Assembly: GCA_026686845.1 (NCBI GenBank)
Contig: JAIVEN010000021.1
Location: 19,114,001 to 19,178,000 of the forward strand
Length of the DNA stretch: 64,000 nucleotides
Direction of reading: 5' to 3'
From: Adenanthera pavonina
Taxonomy: Eukaryota; Streptophyta; Magnoliopsida; Fabales; Fabaceae
The position numbers and the translations under genes are program-made. This document shows positions 23,831 to 36,317 of the stretch, one piece after another; the first letter of the stretch is position 1, and the number at the start of each line of letters is the position of its first letter. The notes below the pieces were generated by a model that worked only from the letters and a program-made list of their open reading frames with translations, was not told the origin of the DNA and ran no database searches.

Positions 23831-24071
23831 TACTCCCTCCGGTCCTATATATAGGATCATTTGCCCTATTCCTAAATATAAGACTCTTTATAATATATGA
23901 GGTAGTATTTATTATATATTTTCAGAAAAAATATCCATATTTAATGTATTAAAAAAAAAGAGATTAAATAAGGGTAGTTTTGAAAAAATATTAAGATTTT
24001 TGAAGAAATTGAGATAATTAATTAATTTTAATTATAATTTTTAATCGGTTAATTAAGGATAAAAGGAAGTA
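23831..24071. mobile_element. Stowaway-like miniature element, family A
   Basis: Begins TACTCCCTCCGGTCCTATAT and ends GGATAAAAGGAAGTA. The interior words GAGGTAGTATTTATTATA and ATTAAATAAGGGTAGTTTTG recur, on the other strand, in 61131-61403. Confidence 0.75.
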
Positions 24072-24581
24072 TATAGTTAGATAATATTTGTGTTTACGGA
24101 TTGGATGCCGCAACAGAGGAGAAAAGGATAAGAATAGCTTACGTGTGAATGAAGAGCAAAGGGACATGTATTGATTAAGACGGACGTGGGAGTGACGCAT
24201 GGCAGATAAATGTTGTACTTTGCGTTTTCCTTTTTTTTCCTTTTATAGTCAGATACATTGGAAGTTGTTTATCAAATGAAATGAATATAGATGATAAAAA
24301 ATGAAATCATACACAATAAAAAAAATAATAAATTTATTTAAAATATAAAATAATTTTCAAAAATTATTCTAATTTAATGTTAATAATTTTTATATTATAT
24401 AATTAATATAAATAAAATGTATTATTATTTTTTAGAAAAAATGTTATTTTAATTATGATTTTTTAAAAAATTATTAAATATATTAAATAAATTTCAGTAC
24501 TTTTTATATTTTGAAACATGAAAATTCTCTAAATTTTTCTTTATTTTAAGGAACACAAGGAGTATAAATTTTTTTAAATAG

Positions 24582-24832
24582 TACTTTTTCCGTCTCATAT
24601 TATAACATAATATAAGATTTTTTTATTATATAATATAAGATAATATGTAATAATTTATCATTTTTTTTCTTATTTATTACATTATTAATATTAAAATTTA
24701 TGTTATATTTAATTAAAAAAGTAGAATTAATATGGGTAAAATTAGAAATTTTATTTTTATGAAATTTAGAGATATAATAAATATTTTTTAATATGCGTAA
24801 AACATCTCCTACCCTATAATATGGAGGGAGTA
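24582..24832. mobile_element. Stowaway-like miniature element
   Basis: TACTTTTTCCGTCTCATATTATA at the left is mirrored by CTATAATATGGAGGGAGTA at the right, TA-flanked, 251 bp. The interior is AT-rich, with an ATGGGTAAAATTAGAAA stretch similar to family B. Confidence 0.65.
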
Positions 24833-25183
24833 GTAATCAAAGACGGTAATGATATTTTTTTTAATAGTAATACGACATGTGTATCATTTTAATGTGAAAA
24901 ATGTTATTGCCTATAAAAAATCATATACGCGTCATGTTACAATGGGAGAATCAAATATTTCTCATGTTTTAGCTAAAGAATTTAATAGTATAAATGTAAA
25001 GACCCGCGTGCATTTTTTGTTTAGTTAAATCATACACATATATTTTTATATTTTTTAAAATGCATATTTAATTTGAGTTCAATATAATATTTATTTGTAT
25101 AAACTAAATATACGATTTAATTATGTACAGGTACGTTGGAAACAGATAATTGAGAAGTTGGTAGTCTTTGGTGTTAGATCTTA

Positions 25184-25597
25184 TTAGTACTGTCAAATCG
25201 AACTAGTCCGACCCGCCTCGGGCTAGACCCAAATTGGGTCGGGCTAAAAAGACCTGATTTGATAAACGGGTTTGGAAAATCAAACTCGAGCTCGCAGGCT
25301 TTTTTAATATTTTTTATTTTTTTTAATAAAATTTTTTCATATAATATTTAAATTAATACAATTAATTATCATTATAATTCATCAAAAATTAACATAATAT
25401 TTAAATTTTATAATTTATATATCATTAATTAATAAAATAATATGTATTTTTTAATACTTTAAACTTAAAAAAAAATATTGGGCTTTCGGGCCGAGTCTAA
25501 ACGAGCCAGACTCAAAAAATCAAAATTATGTAGTTACTCTCAAAATTGAGACATAAATTCACTCATTTTGTCGGGCGAAGCCGAATTTTGACCGCTC
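25184..25597. mobile_element. hAT-like miniature element with 9-bp direct repeat
   Basis: The left end contains ACTGTCAAATCG and the right end, inverted, GAGCGGTCAAAATTCG, so the ends form short imperfect inverted repeats. TAGATCTTA flanks both sides (25175-25183 and 25598-25606). hAT insertions make 8-bp duplications; one further base may match by chance. The interior has GGGCC-rich ends and an AT-rich core, a common arrangement in plant non-autonomous hAT elements. No transposase remains. Confidence 0.7.
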
Positions 25598-25621
25598 TAG
25601 ATCTTAGAGGTCACATATTAT

Positions 25622-25644
25622 CCCCCCCCCCCCCCCCAAAAAAA
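25622..25644. repeat. C16-A7 homopolymer junction
   Basis: Sixteen C followed by seven A, just right of the hAT-like element. It resembles the C13-A8 junction at 3960-3980. Confidence 0.9.
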
Positions 25645-25789
25645 TAATTGAACCTAATTATTGCCAATTTGCCATCTCCTTTTGCTTTTCTATACCCCTG
25701 CAAGTACTTAGATTTGCATTATTTTATTTTATTACGCCATTTTTATTATTTTTTATTATATCATTTTTAGTATTTTATTTCATTATACA

Positions 25790-26009
25790 TTACCAAAAAG
25801 TCTCTATTTAATTCATCTCAAGGTACTTCAAAAAATAGAACTCACTATTCTTTTATCACCCATAATTATAATAATTAACTTTTAATAAGGATAGTTTTAG
25901 AAATATATTGTGATTTTTTTTAAAAAATAAGGTTATTAACTAATTTTAACTTTCACTTTAATACATGTGATTTGATTAAAAGATTTTATATTAAAGATCG
26001 AAGGGAATA
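25790..26009. mobile_element. Family A miniature element, degraded
   Basis: Shares with the other family A copies AAGGATAGTTTTAGAAATAT, then GTTATTAACTAATTTTAACT, ATGTGATTTGATTAAAAGA and TATTAAAGATCGAAGGGAATA at the right end. The left end is not recognisable. Confidence 0.45.
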
Positions 26010-29000
26010 ATTTATGTGAATATTGTAATAAAATATAGACAATATTTTGATGCTTTTATCTTAAACATAATTTTACCTTTGGATGATTTCAAATCAAAAA
26101 TACTTTTAGATTTGTTATTCTAAAAATGAAACATTTTTGAAAACGCATAAGTATATAGAAAAATATTACTTTTTACAGCAAGCACTCTTGAAACCATAAT
26201 TGATTATACAAAAGCCCAACATGATGGAACCAAACAAGATCATGAGAATGGGAGAAGAACCTTTGAGCTACAAAATCAATATTTGGACCTTTTCACCACC
26301 AATCCAAAAATGAAATTTCTGAATGCCATGTTTGCTTCAAATTTTATCGTTTTCTTTTTTTTTCCCTTCTTTTTTTTGTGTACCATAACCCTTGGTAGAA
26401 AACTAATTTCTTTAAAAATATATAGATTACTAAAATAAATTTTATTTCTCTTAATAAGATATTTTTTTTACATATCGTCACGAATCAAAGCTAAATAATA
26501 TATTTAATGGACTCAATTATATGTAGAGGATAATAGCTTACCGTTTTTCAACCAATCTTTTAAACTTTTTAATGCATTTTTTTATATACAAATCTGATCA
26601 TGACATCAAAAATGAAAAAGCATAATTTATGAATACAAATAATATTCATATTTTTTTAAACACTCCAAATGAATAATAACAGCTAATATTGTATGCCATA
26701 AAAAATATTAAAAAAAATAGGATACAAACAGGTCATCATTATTATGGGCCTCCTTAGAATTGTGAGCCACACGGCATGCTTTGTTTGGACATATAGATAT
26801 GGTTCATTGGTTTGAGTCATTTGTTTCTCTTCCCCAATGATAAGGAATCTCGCACTGCACATGTGACATGCTAATGTTGTATTGGTCGGTTGGTCCTAAG
26901 ACTATGATGAAAGTATTATTTTTAACAATTATTTATATTTCGAAACCATAATTTTATCCACTTCTATCGCTATATCCTTTTATTTTTTTAAATTCATACT
27001 TCCTACAAAAACAATTCTTGTTGTATGAACTGTTCTTCAAACAGTGCAACAATAAAAGATTTTAATTTATACCCAAGATCTTATAAAGAAAAAGAATATT
27101 ATACCTAAGATTCAAGACCAAATATATACATATTTATATGATAGAAAAAAAGTTAAAATAAACATTGATAAAACAATTCAATCACGCATCTGACATTGTA
27201 CAATATTGTTCCACTAACACTTTTCTCTTTCATATTCACATTTTGTTGGCATTGACTGGACGTGAAAGAAAAAGAAGCATGTATATGAATTTGATTTTAC
27301 ATTATTGGGATTGTTACTATTGGTTGGGTCGCCTCCATGTCGATTTCAAAGCATAATTCTTCAATAAATAAATAAATTAAAGGTTTTTAAAGGAAAAAGT
27401 GGGAAAGCCACGACAAGAAGGAAACTTCATAATTGGGTTTTAGAAAGTGGTAAATCGCTTTCAATCACTACTGGCTCTTCCCTCCCTGGCTTTGTCTCCC
27501 CTTGAAATCATTTTTTTTTCTAAATCAAATGGACTTATAGGATTTGACAAGACCAAATAATGCAGGTGGGTCCAAAACCCTAATTTAAATTTCAGTCTAT
27601 TATATGTAGTGACTTTGTTTTTTCTAACAATTGACATCTTAGTGTTATATATATAAATTATAAAAAATAATAAATAGTTTAAAAATTTATAAAATGTGAT
27701 TGGGATGTTTTTTTTTAGCTTTTCTTATGAAAAAAATAACTTTTTATATAAAAATTACTTTTAAAATTTTTTAGGATATTTATTTAAATTTTTAAAAATA
27801 ATTAAAATATGAAAAAGAAATTTTCTATTTATTTTTAAAAATAGTGAGAAAAAGTAATTATCCTAGGTGAGAAACAAAAAAGGTGAAAAGCCAAAAATGA
27901 AATTAAACTAAGCCAAAGATGAATTAAGCTAACTTTAAAAATTATAAAAATAATAATATTTACACATGCGAATGTAACAATACAAATTTCCTATTTTTCT
28001 CTTTCATCTTCTATAATCAATTTTAATTGTTAAACAATTTAAAAATTGTTTTCTTATTTAAATCAAACAAAAAATAATTTCCATTTTAAAAAAATTTCTA
28101 AATAATTAATCACTTTTTTAAAAAAATTTAAACAAATGGGCTCTAACTTACATTAAGATAAACTCAATTCTAACTAAAATCAGTTCTACAAGATCATTTC
28201 CAATAAAAAATAAATTTTGCAAACACTAATCCAAACGCATATAATTATCTATCAATTTATCTTAAATAAAAATAGCAGCGTCGGTGTGTGGGGCAGTGTT
28301 CTAGAAACAATAAATATCTATTTCTCTCTTTAGCCCCTAATCCTTTTTTGTTTTTGTTTTCACCATCGATCAAGTTGTCTAGGGGCCCATCTGGTTCACT
28401 TCGCTCGCGACGCCATCTCATTGTACACTCTTTATCTCTTCTTATCCATCCTTGACATCAGTCATTAATATTAATAATATATTATCCACCTGTAACAAGG
28501 AATCATCCACAACTAACAAGTCTGTTCTGATGTATATATAACGGATTCATTATATATATAATTATATATATTAATTGTTGTGTTGTTCATTTGTAAAAAC
28601 AATACTTTTCTTAACAGTGTCCTACGCAGCAGTTGAATGGCTCTGAAGGAAAGAGCAGAGGAGTGGACGGTAAACTTGATTTGGCATCTCATTCGATTCA
28701 ATCCTCTCTTCATCTTCAATTACTTTCTACTTTTGTTGCCCATTTCGATTTTAAAATGTAAAAATCCCAACGTTCATTCTCTGTGTACTGCTTTCCCATT
28801 TGGGCATATATTTCATATTTTCCACCAAAATTTCTTTTTTCCTCCTAATAATTGTCCTTTATGCACAATGGGATGCTTAGAATGCAAGGATGAAATTCTT
28901 CTTCTTCTTGTTTTTTTAAAAAATATTCTTTTTATGCATATATACAGATTTGGCCAGATCCAACAATGGGAGCGAATTTACTGGGCCATCTTTGCTATAT

Positions 29001-29768
29001 CTCAATCGTTTACTACATAAAAACCTTATCTCATTCCTTTATACATTATGAAATGGAAAGCTGAAATGGTAAATAAATTAAAAAGAAAAACTTCTAAAAT
29101 TGTGTAATACTCCAATGAGCCCGATCACCCATTAAAGCAATTTATGTGTTAGGCCCAAAATGCTGTCTAGTCTCTGTCATGCTAGTCACAGCCCATCACA
29201 GCCCACCCCACTGAGTTAGCGTCTCATTCTGCAGACAGCATTCAGGATTTTCTTTCCCATCTGATATACTACCAGCTAAATAAGTAAGGTACAGGACGGA
29301 TTTTAACTGCTTGAATGTGAGGCTAACTCAGTAAAGGGTAAACCCCAAGAAACGCATGCCTGACTTCATTTGAGTTTCAATTCTGGTATTAGCATTACCA
29401 AACACCAACTCCGGAAAAAAATTGACAAACCAAAAAAAGAAGAGTATTGATTTATTTGTGCTGATATGATAAATACTAGATGCCTGTCAGTGGCCAGTTG
29501 CCAGTATTTCCTTCTTTGGCTTTTTCCTGAGCACTTAGGCGGCAGCAAGTCTTTTTGGCACATGAATATTGAGTGTTTCCATTAATGAAGATAAAAAGGA
29601 TGACAGATTAAGAGAATCTTACACCACTCGCATCATAATTTAGCCTCAAATAATAAAGAATGCAAGCTAACCAACCAGTTTCTTCAGAAGAAACTTTTTC
29701 ACACCAATTATTATATACACAATAATCATCACAATATAATCATATAAACCGCAAATAATCCCCTACGT
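26010..29768. other. AT-rich spacer before the transporter gene
   Basis: No gene is supported. The sequence is mainly AT-rich. 28270-28450 is less AT-rich and is followed by TATATATAA words near 28532. A 127-codon ATG frame starts at 28637 but shows no recognisable domain, so it is not called. 29100-29768 is the probable 3' flank of the transporter gene on the minus strand. Confidence 0.5.
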
Positions 29769-31181
29769 CTATAAATTATGGTCGTCTTCATCTTCCATTG
29801 TGGGTCCTGAATTATTGAATTCAATCCAGTTCTTGGCCTTGCAGAGATTCATGAAATAATATAACACAATCCCAAGAGAAGTCATGAAAGCACTAACCAC
29901 ATACACAGCTTTGGTAGCAACAGCCATCACCACTAGTAGAAGCAGAGATGGCACCAAGCACATTATTGCCAGACCTGGCAATCTCATTGGAACCTCAAAT
30001 GGCCTTTTCAATGCAGGGAACTTCCTCCTCAACCAAAGATAAGATGCATACTCCAAAAGCATCCCCAAACTGTACAAGAAATTCACGGTGGATATGATGT
30101 CCGTGAAACTTAGGTAAGACATTGCGATCGATATTAATGTTGCTACCAAAATGCCCATCCAAGGAGTATTGAACCACCTTGCTCTTTCTCCGAAAATTCG
30201 AGGTAGAAATCCTAAGTCTGCCATACCCAGAACCTGGTATGCTGCACTGCTCAATTGAGCTTCATATAGTCCAACAATGGACAGAACAGCGCCAATTTCC
30301 ATCCAGATTTTCAACCACCTTCCAGCAATCATCTCGGCCACATCTGCAAAATACCCGTCAACCCAATTTTGTTGATCAAGTGGCATGGCTCCTGTAGCAG
30401 CCAGCAAAGGAATTATGTAAGCTAAACAGGTAAGCAACCCGGCAGATAACAAGGCTTTTGGGAATGTTTTCTGGGGTTTGTCAACTTCACCGGCCAAAGT
30501 ACTAGCACTATCCCAAAAGTTCAAATTCCAAAACAGTGTGTTGAAGTACAAAGTCCAATTCTTCTTCACACCCTTCTCACCCAAACTTAACCACCTGCTA
30601 GGATCAATTTTGGGAATTGAAATCAAGGACAGCAATACAAACGGCATAAGCGAAACAACCCCCAGAACAACAGCAGTATAGCCTACTATAGTCAACCCAG
30701 TATAATTCAGGAAAGACAGCACGGAAGTGGAGAGAAATATGGACAGATAGCGAGGAAAGCCAGAAGACAAAGATGGAATCACCAGTTTGAGATAGTCTAT
30801 ACAGAGAACAGGATACGAAGCTAAGTTTATGACCGCACTAAAGAACTTCCAGAAGCCCATGAGAGAGCCCCAGAAAGGGCCAAAGGCTTCATTAGCCCAG
30901 ATGACAAAGCCTCCATTGCCAGGGAAGGTGGTGGCCAGCTCCGCCGTGACAAGAGCCTCCGGAATGCTCCAGATGAAGGGGAAGATGAGGAAGCCAAGGA
31001 TGGCCAAGAGTGGTCCCGCAGCTCCCACGGTAGACTCTTCACCATAGGGACCACCAGCGACCTCAAAATAGATGAGGAAGACAAGAGGGAGGAGAGCTAG
31101 TTTCTTTGGTGAATTGACGACTGGGGTGGCTTCAGTTTCTGGGGTCTGCTCAAGAAGGTGTTGTTGCCCGGAATCCTCCAT
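29769..31181 (-). CDS. Polyamine/amino-acid transporter, PUT (LAT) type
   Basis: Membrane permease of the amino acid-polyamine-organocation superfamily, in the plant PUT/LAT group that imports polyamines such as putrescine and spermidine by proton symport. The intronless frame gives 470 residues (Arabidopsis members are about 480-495). The first helix region holds the group signature VAGGPYGEE. Further conserved blocks are WANEAFGPFWG, FWNLNFWDSASTLAGEVDKP and RKFPALKRPFEVP. About twelve hydrophobic segments are visible, with a short acidic C-terminal tail (MEDEDDHN). The frame stays open upstream of 31181, but ATG 31179-31181 is the first ATG in it and puts the first helix about 30 residues in, as in the family. 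The upstream 250 bp probably form the leader. Substrate is inferred from the family only; localisation (plasma membrane, ER or Golgi) varies among members. Confidence 0.9.
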   Translation of the reverse strand: MEDSGQQHLLEQTPETEATPVVNSPKKLALLPLVFLIYFEVAGGPYGEESTVGAAGPLLAILGFLIFPFIWSIPEALVTAELATTFPGNGGFVIWANEAFGPFWGSLMGFWKFFSAVINLASYPVLCIDYLKLVIPSLSSGFPRYLSIFLSTSVLSFLNYTGLTIVGYTAVVLGVVSLMPFVLLSLISIPKIDPSRWLSLGEKGVKKNWTLYFNTLFWNLNFWDSASTLAGEVDKPQKTFPKALLSAGLLTCLAYIIPLLAATGAMPLDQQNWVDGYFADVAEMIAGRWLKIWMEIGAVLSIVGLYEAQLSSAAYQVLGMADLGFLPRIFGERARWFNTPWMGILVATLISIAMSYLSFTDIISTVNFLYSLGMLLEYASYLWLRRKFPALKRPFEVPMRLPGLAIMCLVPSLLLLVVMAVATKAVYVVSAFMTSLGIVLYYFMNLCKAKNWIEFNNSGPTMEDEDDHNL

Positions 31182-32735
31182 AAGGGGAATATGTTTGGAT
31201 GCTTTGGTTGGTACCTGGATTTGCAAGGCCTTTTGTTGGTTCCAGGAGTAGGAGGATTTCCAATAATTGGGCAAAAACTCAGTTGCTTGCAAAAGCAAGC
31301 ACTAGTGTCCTTTGCGCCCACTTCACAAACACCTGTCAGGCATTCATGCTTATACCCCAAACCATGTACAAGGAAGAGTCCCAAGTAATTGTCTACTGTA
31401 ATTGAAGGTGCGTGTGTGTTCTCGCTCACTCACCCGTACATTTGTCTTTGAAGACACTGTAATCTTGCAAATAAATTACAAAGTGGTACCTGAAAGTCAC
31501 GGCTCACAGTAAGAATAACATTGTAGGTATGGAAACCGGCAGGTAAATTCCCACAGGTCTATAATTTTGTGTGATGAGGGAAAAGTCAAATATCTCATCC
31601 TAAACGTCAAAGCTCCCCCGATAGGCTTGACGTATTCCTCTTTTGAATAACTACAGTTCATTCAATTCAATGGGAATTCGAGTTAAACTGTGAGAGATGC
31701 GAGTCAAGAGGTGAATAGATTCATTGAATTGAAGGATATTTTATGTACGGCGAAAGGGGAGATGTGACAAAACAAAAAACTGTCTTTTTTTGGTTACTTT
31801 TGGAATCTCAACTCACGGTGACGTGGACAGTAGCTTTTCCTCAAAATTTCAAATATTAGAATTAGAATTTTGAATTGAAATGGAAACATCATGCCGTAAT
31901 AACTTTATTTTTTTAGCTTTATTCTAAGAGTAAATTATGCTTTTTTTCTAAAAAAAGTGTTATTAAATTATACTTGATTGCAAAAAATATATTATGTTCG
32001 ATATTTTCATAATTTTATATAGGGGTATGTTGTAATTGTAATATTTGAAACAGAAAATAAATCAAAATATTTTTGGGGGTAACTTAGAAAATTTAGAATA
32101 GAAAATTAAAAAAAAGTGATGGGGATTTATATGAAGTACTGAAATAGGAAATAGGTGGAAGAGAACTGGATTGGATTTGGCTTGTGTGAGAGAAAAAGAA
32201 AAGAAAAAATGCATCTGGGAGGGTTACGGGAATCTTTGAAATAATTGAAAACTTGGCCACTTGCCTGCCATTTGTTGGGGAAATGCAACTTGCCATAACG
32301 TTTCGGTCAGGTATTCCATGATTCCAGGATACTCTTTCTTTATAAGAACACGCACTTGTTTATTAATTTAAAAGGAAAAACAATCCCACACGAAGAAGAT
32401 AATAATTATAAATAAATAAATAAGAAATGGATGGGATGTGATGTGATGACTGACATAATGTAGAGAAAAAATAATAATAATATGATAGCCAATAAGAATT
32501 CGGTATTATTGATAAATAATTAAATTTTTTAAACATATTTTGAGCATATTGTTTGAAATTTAATGTCATGTATATGAAAAATTTTTTATTAAAAGAGATA
32601 AAATTTATTTTAATAATCTCTATATTTATATCTTGAAAAAATTAATATTTGACTATTGATAAAAAATTATCATTGAAACAATAATAATAATAGAGTAATC
32701 AACTTAAATGAATGGCGTTTGAGTTTAAGGTCTAT
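31182..32735. other. Leader/promoter side of the transporter gene and spacer
   Basis: The first 250 bp probably include the transporter leader. Further right the DNA becomes AT-rich, with no gene or repeat recognised. Confidence 0.45.
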
Positions 32736-33305
32736 GCGTGTGTTTGGTTTTACTAAAAATAAACAGTTTAGGTATACAACTACGTTTTCACTTTTTTTCG
32801 GGATATTTGGTGATTAACGAAATCACTTTGGAGACGTGATTTAAGTGTTAAATGGAGTTGAGGCACAAAGGTTATATGTTATTTTTTTTTTTAAGTTTTA
32901 ACAAGATTTGAAAAGAAGTAAAATGAAAATAGATCAATAAAAATGAAAAAAATAGTGAATTTAGAAAATAAAATTTTTATAAAATTTTTTCTATCTAATA
33001 ATTAAAATGTTTCCTCAAAATTTTAATCTTAATAGATATAATTAGTAAGAAAATTTTATATTAGATAGACTATGTTTTCAATTAAATAAATACAGATTAA
33101 GTTTTAGCTGAAGGAAATTAAATTAATTATAAGATAGAGTTTAAGTTTAATTTAGAGAAAAATTATGAGTTTTATCAAAGTTAATTTTTAAATAAATCAT
33201 CTAAACATAAACATGTTAATCTAAAATTAATTTTTATTATAATTACATTGTAAAATCAATTTTATCAAAATTTATTTTTAATTAATTGAAAATCAAACAT
33301 GCCCT
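32736..33305. mobile_element. Possible non-autonomous DNA element with TGTTTGGTTTT-like ends
   Basis: The left end GCGTGTGTTTGGTTTTACT is mirrored by AAAATCAAACATGCCC at the right. The next inner words (AAAAATAAA and its inverse TTTATTTTTAA) also match. The interior is AT-rich and non-coding. Class and target duplication are not settled. Confidence 0.45.
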
Positions 33306-33959
33306 GCTGGAAAGCAATAGTTCCGTTTCGTGTAATCCACAACGAGAGGGTGAGGAGGATGTTGGGCAAATTTCAATTTCAATTTCAATTTCACATTTGC
33401 TTTCTAATTCTATCTCCAAATAGTGCAATATTCGTCTTTTCCTTTCGCCTAACGAGCCTCGTATTTTCCATTCTATACCTTATCATTTCAATAATGCAGC
33501 ATCTTCGTCTCTCCATGCCACCCAATTCAATAGCCTAACAATTTTATATTATCTTATTATACCTTATAAATGACCATCCGATCCTTCATCAAAATTCAGG
33601 TATGAATTCTTCTTTCTATTTATCAATATAAAGAACTATTTTATCACGTTTCAAACCCCAAATGCAAAAGCTGAAAATTCCACAATTCAAAGGGTAGTTT
33701 GGATTGATTTTAAATTGCTATTGTGTTATTTTTTTTCTAAATAAGGAGATGTGGTATTTATTTCTTTCACATTTTATTTGGGTTATTAATTTATAAAAAT
33801 GAACCATCTAGTCTAGATTGTTAAATCGATCCAACAGCTAAAATTAAGAAATGAGATAAATTGAGGAAATTGCAAATTGGGATGATCCAATTTTTTTGGG
33901 CCAAAAAAAAAGAAAAAAAAATCATCAACATATCAAAAGAGAGTTCGTATAAACAAATT
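33306..33959. other. Spacer with (CAATTT)n run
   Basis: Contains a short CAATTT tandem run near 33369-33393. No gene is recognised. Confidence 0.5.
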
Positions 33960-34253
33960 AACCAAAACCAGATTTGCCAGCTGCAACATCTTTCACAAGT
34001 AATAAAGCAAGAGGGTGTGGGGACTTAGAAACCGGGCTGCTTGAGTTCACCAGCCTAGGAATCCAAATAAGAGAAACAGAATTAAACAAAGGCAAAGAAG
34101 CTTTGACATCCCCACAACGGGGCAGCATCTCCAATCTAGTATGGGCTCATTAGAATTAATGATAGAAATTGGAACTTGGCAGTCTGATTCAAAATTCACA
34201 TCTCTGAGCCCTAAGTCCAACGCTATATGAACGGCTTTTTCACCTAAATACAT
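33960..34253 (-). pseudogene. LINE RNase H domain remnant
   Basis: On the minus strand ALDLGLRDVNFESDCQ, followed by SIINSNEPILDWR, fits the central block of the RNase H domain found at the C-terminus of plant L1-type LINEs. After this the frame is shifted but the neighbouring frame remains open for about 60 codons. No other part of the LINE is recognised next to it. Confidence 0.6.
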
Positions 34254-34338
34254 TAAGAATAAATATAATTTCTCATTATACTATACGTTGGAAATTATAT
34301 ACTATTTTACTACAAATTACATGATTTTGGTCTAATAG

Positions 34339-34715
34339 AAACCGAGATACTTTTTAATTATAATAGATCTCAGTTTCTTTCAAACTGCGGCATTGATTTT
34401 TACAGAGACAGTAATTTGATTGAAAACTAAACTTGTACAAATTTAGGATCTCAATATAACAAAAATCGGAATCTTATTTAATTTTTTAAAAAATAAAAAT
34501 ACTAAAGATCTCGGTGTAGAAGAAACCGAGAATCTCAAAAGTAAATCATGGCTCATAGATTGTTCACGCTCCCAATGTGGCAGATCTCCTAATACCATAA
34601 CCAAAATTGTGAGCTTATTTTTCAGTCACCCGTACAAGCTTCATGACACAAGCTATGTATATGACAATTAAAAAAATCGAGAATTAAGGATCTCCATTCT
34701 ACTGAAACCGAGATC
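34339..34715. repeat. Scattered AACCGAGAT/GATCTCGGT words
   Basis: AAACCGAGAT or its inverse appears near 34339, 34367, 34507-34536 and 34689-34715, with a weaker copy near 34446. The last two sites are short imperfect hairpins with GATCTC on the left and ACCGAGA on the right. Their origin is unknown. Confidence 0.55.
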
Positions 34716-35754
34716 ACATTAAAATAAAAAAGTGACAAGTTTACTGCATATTTTTTTATTCAACTTAGTTTGGGTCTCCATTTTTACCTTTTTTTGGGGT
34801 CATTTTTCACTAAAATATGTATAATCTTATTTAGTATTATATGTATTTGTATAGTTTCATATTATATATTGTTAAGTGATTTTTTAATTTATGCATTCTA
34901 TAATATTGATAATAGAAATAAGTAAATAAAATAGAGTTACTTAGAAAATTGAGGAGAAGAAAATCTATTTAGTAAATATTTTTATATATAGTTTGATCTA
35001 AGTTGTTTAGATTTTATTTATTTGGATTTCAATTAAAAAGTGTTTAAATATTTTGTTTCATGTAATTAGATTGGAGGGTGGATTAGCCATTGGACGAAGT
35101 ATTCTGATTCAATAATTCTCCTCTACTACTCATCATTCTTGACTAGTACTCTAGTTCTCACAATATCTAATAAATAGAATAGGGTATAAGAAAAGTAAAA
35201 TATATGAGATAATAATAATCTATTTAGTTAATTTATGAAATAATAATCTATTATGAAAAAATATATTTATGTAGCTAATTATTTTATAGTTTATAATTGG
35301 GAGAATTGAGTTTTGGTATCAAAAAATCAAAATATTTGAAAAATAAGAGTAAAGTTCACCTTGTTTCCAAGTCAATATAGAATTTGTCCAAGTAAAATTA
35401 AAAAATTTCCATGTTAAAATATAAAATTTTTCTATTCTTACTTGATACAAAAAATTCTATTATGACTTAGAAATATTTTGTTTTCATTTGGAAAAATTTT
35501 ATCTTGGAAATAAAGTAAATTTTGATTTCATTTCCCAAATATTTTTCTTTTTGTCTTTTTTCCAATTTTCCCTTTATAATAATCTATTTTGTTAAATTGT
35601 TTAGTTTTTTCTTATTTGAATTCTAATAAAAAATGTGTTTAATATTTTTTTTTCACGTGTTCATAAATATTCATGACTTTGCACCAATAAATTATTCCTA
35701 TTTGAGTCTCCTATATTTGATTTAAATGCTCTACTAGTTGCACATACAACTAAC
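34716..35754. other. AT-rich spacer
   Basis: No gene or clear repeat. The words AAAATTTT/TTGGAAA recur between 35340 and 35530 in both orientations, suggesting a weak inverted repeat. Confidence 0.4.
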
Positions 35755-35924
35755 AGCCTGTTTGGTTTTATCAAAGGTAAATCAAACTATGGTTTCTAAC
35801 CATTATTTCTCCCTTTTCTATCCAAATAAGTTTATGGTAAATTTTTCTACTTTTATTCAAACTTTATTTTTATAAACTGTGGTTATTCTAACATACCTTT
35901 TACAAAAAGGTAATCCAAATGGGC
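35755..35924. mobile_element. PIF/Harbinger-like miniature element
   Basis: The left end GCCTGTTTGGTTTTATCAAA is inverted at the right as AAAAAGGTAATCCAAATGGGC. The 170-bp body is non-coding. The TTTGG-bearing ends resemble the Tourist/PIF class. The target duplication is unclear. Confidence 0.55.
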
Positions 35925-36145
35925 ACCAAGTCATCTGAATCTCAACATGAGGAGCCAATAAGACAAGAATGACCATAACATGTTAAAAAGAAACTAAGAT
36001 ATGACATAGGAAGTTATTATGTATAAGATGAATAATTTTTTACTAATAAGAAAAAAATTATCTTTAATTGTTGTAACCAATTCTAATCTTAATTGTTTAC
36101 TATTAATTATTATTTATTAGTTTATTATCAATTAATATAGTTAAT

Positions 36146-36285
36146 TACTTCATCCATTTTAAAACAATTGTCACTTTAAAGTTATATGCACAGATTTAGA
36201 AAGCTAATAAATAGCCTAAAAACTAACAAAGTTTAATTATATTTTACTATTAACCCTTATTCATTATTTTAAAATAGATAGAGTA
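36146..36285. mobile_element. Short Stowaway-like miniature element
   Basis: TACTTCATCCATTTTAAAACA at the left is mirrored by ATTTTAAAATAGATAGAGTA at the right, TA-flanked, 140 bp. Confidence 0.6.
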
Positions 36286-36317
36286 TTAATTAATAAAAAT
36301 TTTTCCTCAATTAATAT

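Noticed and set aside
28637..29020. 127-codon ATG frame beginning MALKERAEEW
   Set aside because: After the first 15 or so residues it is hydrophobic and AT-driven, with no domain, no clear splice partner and no supported neighbour. It may hide a short first exon, but I cannot support a gene.
31097..31429. Possible upstream ORF for the transporter
   Set aside because: The frame has no ATG (it opens at GTG) and reads through the transporter start in another frame. No conserved uORF peptide is recognised.
33299..33538. 79-codon frame starting MPCWKAIVPF
   Set aside because: Crosses a CAATTT repeat and the edge of a probable transposon; no homology signal.
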